Source: DATKXU01 sp035528905
GTDB lineage: Bacteria > Armatimonadota > UBA5829 > DTJY01
Assembly: GCA_035528905.1 (NCBI GenBank)
Contig: DATKXU010000084.1
Span: 1 to 24,344 of the forward strand
DNA: 24,344 nucleotides
Reading direction: 5' to 3'
Part shown: positions 23,114 to 24,344 of the stretch, in pieces
Layout of the letters: the number at the start of each line of letters is the position of its first letter
How positions within the stretch are numbered: position 1 is the first letter of the stretch
Notes under the pieces: model-generated
Seen by the model: the letters and a program-made list of their open reading frames with translations, nothing else
Database searches by the model: none
Told to the model about the DNA's origin: nothing
Position numbers and translations under genes: made by a program

Positions 23114-24119
23114 TTCCGCGCTTCTCGAAATACTGTTGGTGGTAATCCTCGGCCAGGTAGAACTCCTTTGCCGGCAGGATCACAGTGGCAATGCTTCCAG
23201 TCGCGCGCTTTGATTTCTCCAGCGCAAGCTTGGATTCCTCCGCCAGTCTGCGCTGCTCCGGAGAATGGTAGAAGATTACCGCGCGATATTGCGGACCGAC
23301 ATCCGGGCCCTGCCCGTCGGATCTGAACGGGTTGTGTATATTCCAGAAAACGTCCAGCAAGTCGCTGTATGAGATTCTGGCCGGATCGAATATAACCTCT
23401 ACCGCTTCATAATGCCCCGTCTTGTGCGAGCAGACATCCTCATATGTGGGATTCGGGAAATCTCCACCCGTGTAGCCCACGCGGGTGGAGACGATGCCTT
23501 TCCCAAGCAGCTTCCGGAACGCTGACTCGACTCCCCAGAAACACCCGGCTGCAAAGGTCGCCTTCTCAAGCTTGGGCTCCGGCTTATGGGCCGCCAGCTT
23601 AAGCGCTACTGAGTTGATGCAGAAGCGTTTCCCAGTGGGTGCCGGACCATCGTCAAAGACGTGCCCGAGATGAGCACCGCACCGGGCGCAAAGGACTTCC
23701 GTGCGGCGCATGCCGTAGCTGTCATCAGTGTCATATCTGACGTTAAGCTCTGAAACGGGTTCCCAGAAGCTGGGCCAGCCCGTACCAGATTCAAACTTCT
23801 TGTCGTGCTTGAAGAGGTCAGTGCCACAGCCCACGCACTGATAGATGCCCTCTACACCTTTGACAGGCACCGCGCACGTACCGGCAAATGGCTTCTCCGT
23901 GCCCTTCAGGCGCATCACGCGGTACTGTTCCGGAGTCAGGATCTTCTTCCACTCTTCGTCAGTTTTGAGTATCGTGCTTACGCTCTCCACCTGACCGGTC
24001 AGGGCGTTGTATATGCTTATCCTCTTTTCTTTGCCATACGGTTCTTTCATTCTTGCGCCCAGGATTGCTGCAGCGGCAGCCAGTGTTGTCAATATCGCAA
24101 GGATAGGTATCCTGTGCAT
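23088..24119 (-). CDS. msrAB: exported methionine sulfoxide reductase MsrB-MsrA fusion
   Basis: A 343-residue two-domain repair enzyme. An N-terminal hydrophobic segment (PILAILTTLAAAAAILGA, ~5-22) without a lipobox Cys is a signal peptide or anchor, so it acts outside the cytoplasm. The MsrB domain comes first, with zinc Cys pairs in QCVGCGTDLF and CARCGAHLGHVF and catalytic Cys in RFCINSVAL (~165). The MsrA domain follows, with its catalytic Cys in GCFWGVESAF (~191) and GYTGGDFPNPTYEDVC. Together they reduce both R and S forms of methionine sulfoxide. The order B-A is the less common fusion order. The ATG at 24119 is chosen because the signal peptide then starts normally; a TTG at 24143 adds 8 residues. 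GAGGAG lies ~11 bases upstream. Confidence 0.93.
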   Translation of the reverse strand: MHRIPILAILTTLAAAAAILGARMKEPYGKEKRISIYNALTGQVESVSTILKTDEEWKKILTPEQYRVMRLKGTEKPFAGTCAVPVKGVEGIYQCVGCGTDLFKHDKKFESGTGWPSFWEPVSELNVRYDTDDSYGMRRTEVLCARCGAHLGHVFDDGPAPTGKRFCINSVALKLAAHKPEPKLEKATFAAGCFWGVESAFRKLLGKGIVSTRVGYTGGDFPNPTYEDVCSHKTGHYEAVEVIFDPARISYSDLLDVFWNIHNPFRSDGQGPDVGPQYRAVIFYHSPEQRRLAEESKLALEKSKRATGSIATVILPAKEFYLAEDYHQQYFEKRGIAPTCQVF

Positions 24120-24219
24120 GTCAGGCTCAACTCCTCGTGTCAACTTGCTGACTACTTAATAATACGTTGAGCGCGACACACCCGTTCCGCTTCTTGATAG
24201 CCTGTCCCCCGAAGGCTCG

Positions 24220-24344
24220 TCCGGTTTTTGTAGTTCTAAGAACCCAGTCTTAGAATGTCATCCAGTGCTCTTCAATTGCCATGAAGGCGTCGGGCTGCTT
24301 CAGGAAGTCGTGGGTATCCTGAATTATCTCGAAGTGCTTTATCT
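24220..24344. repeat. terminal direct repeat, right copy (contig circular overlap)
   Basis: Exact copy of bases 1-125 at an offset of 24219. It holds the last 31 codons and stop of the rubrerythrin-like gene (minus strand, stop at 24250-24252), cut by the contig end and not by a mutation. For a circular map this copy should be dropped. Confidence 0.95.
24250..24344 (-). CDS. rubrerythrin-like protein, partial duplicate at contig end
   Basis: The C-terminal end of the same gene as at 31-570, present only because of the terminal overlap. In the closed circle, the gene reads continuously and lies ~130 bp upstream of msrBA on the same strand. Confidence 0.85.
   Translation of the reverse strand, partial: IKHFEIIQDTHDFLKQPDAFMAIEEHWMTF

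Noticed and set aside
1..24344. CRISPR array, tRNA or rRNA genes, insertion sequence with intact transposase, replication origin
   Set aside because: No regular spaced repeats, no cloverleaf or rRNA segments, no transposase and no iterons or DnaA-box cluster were seen on reading both strands; a covariance search could still find a small RNA gene.

Overview
This 24.3-kb window is bacterial DNA of moderate to high GC. It is dominated by one theme: ammonia assimilation and the use of glutamine nitrogen. The organism cannot be named from sequence alone. It has a split, archaeal/anaerobe-style glutamate synthase, two short GS type I-alpha enzymes, and an OmpR-family regulator that closely resembles actinobacterial GlnR. 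It also has rubrerythrin and an exported MsrB-MsrA fusion. Together these suggest an uncultured, probably anaerobic or microaerophilic bacterium of the Terrabacteria kind (Armatimonadota, Chloroflexota or an Actinobacteriota relative); this is inference. The first 125 bases are repeated exactly as the last 125, so the contig closes on itself as a 24,219-bp circle. No replication, partition or mobilisation gene is visible.

Layout. (1) 31-2257: rubrerythrin-like protein (-), a gene-poor stretch with one doubtful ORF, and a serine recombinase that has lost its catalytic domain (+). (2) 2294-6839: carB and carA (-), transcribed as carA-carB from a sigma70-type promoter through a ~190-nt leader that ends in an intrinsic terminator. 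(3) 6840-7518: divergent control region with the carA leader, an interspersed palindromic repeat, and a near-perfect promoter whose spacer holds a palindrome. It is followed by a leader with two intrinsic terminators. (4) 7519-14064: four-cluster ferredoxin, FAD oxidoreductase, class II glutaminase subunit, FMN/Fe-S synthase subunit, GXGXG subunit, glnA1 (+). (5) 14143-17057: GlnR-like regulator, nadE, glnA2 (+). (6) 17166-21421: amt-PII-glnD operon (-). (7) 21422-24119: recombinase relic, small membrane protein, doubtful small ORFs, msrBA.

How it works together. Amt imports ammonium. Two GS enzymes make glutamine, and the split GOGAT turns glutamine and 2-oxoglutarate into glutamate. GlnD and PII sense nitrogen status. 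CarAB and, indirectly, NadE are users of glutamine nitrogen or ammonia. The strongest new observation is that the nadE-glnA2 and amt-PII-glnD promoters carry the same operator: four 5-bp half-sites at exact 11-bp spacing, ending in two GAAAC boxes exactly 10 bp before the -10. This resembles the actinobacterial GlnR box, and the GlnR-like gene lies right beside one of the sites. The carAB and glt-glnA1 transcripts, by contrast, look controlled by transcription attenuation in structured leaders that I cannot assign to a known riboswitch class.
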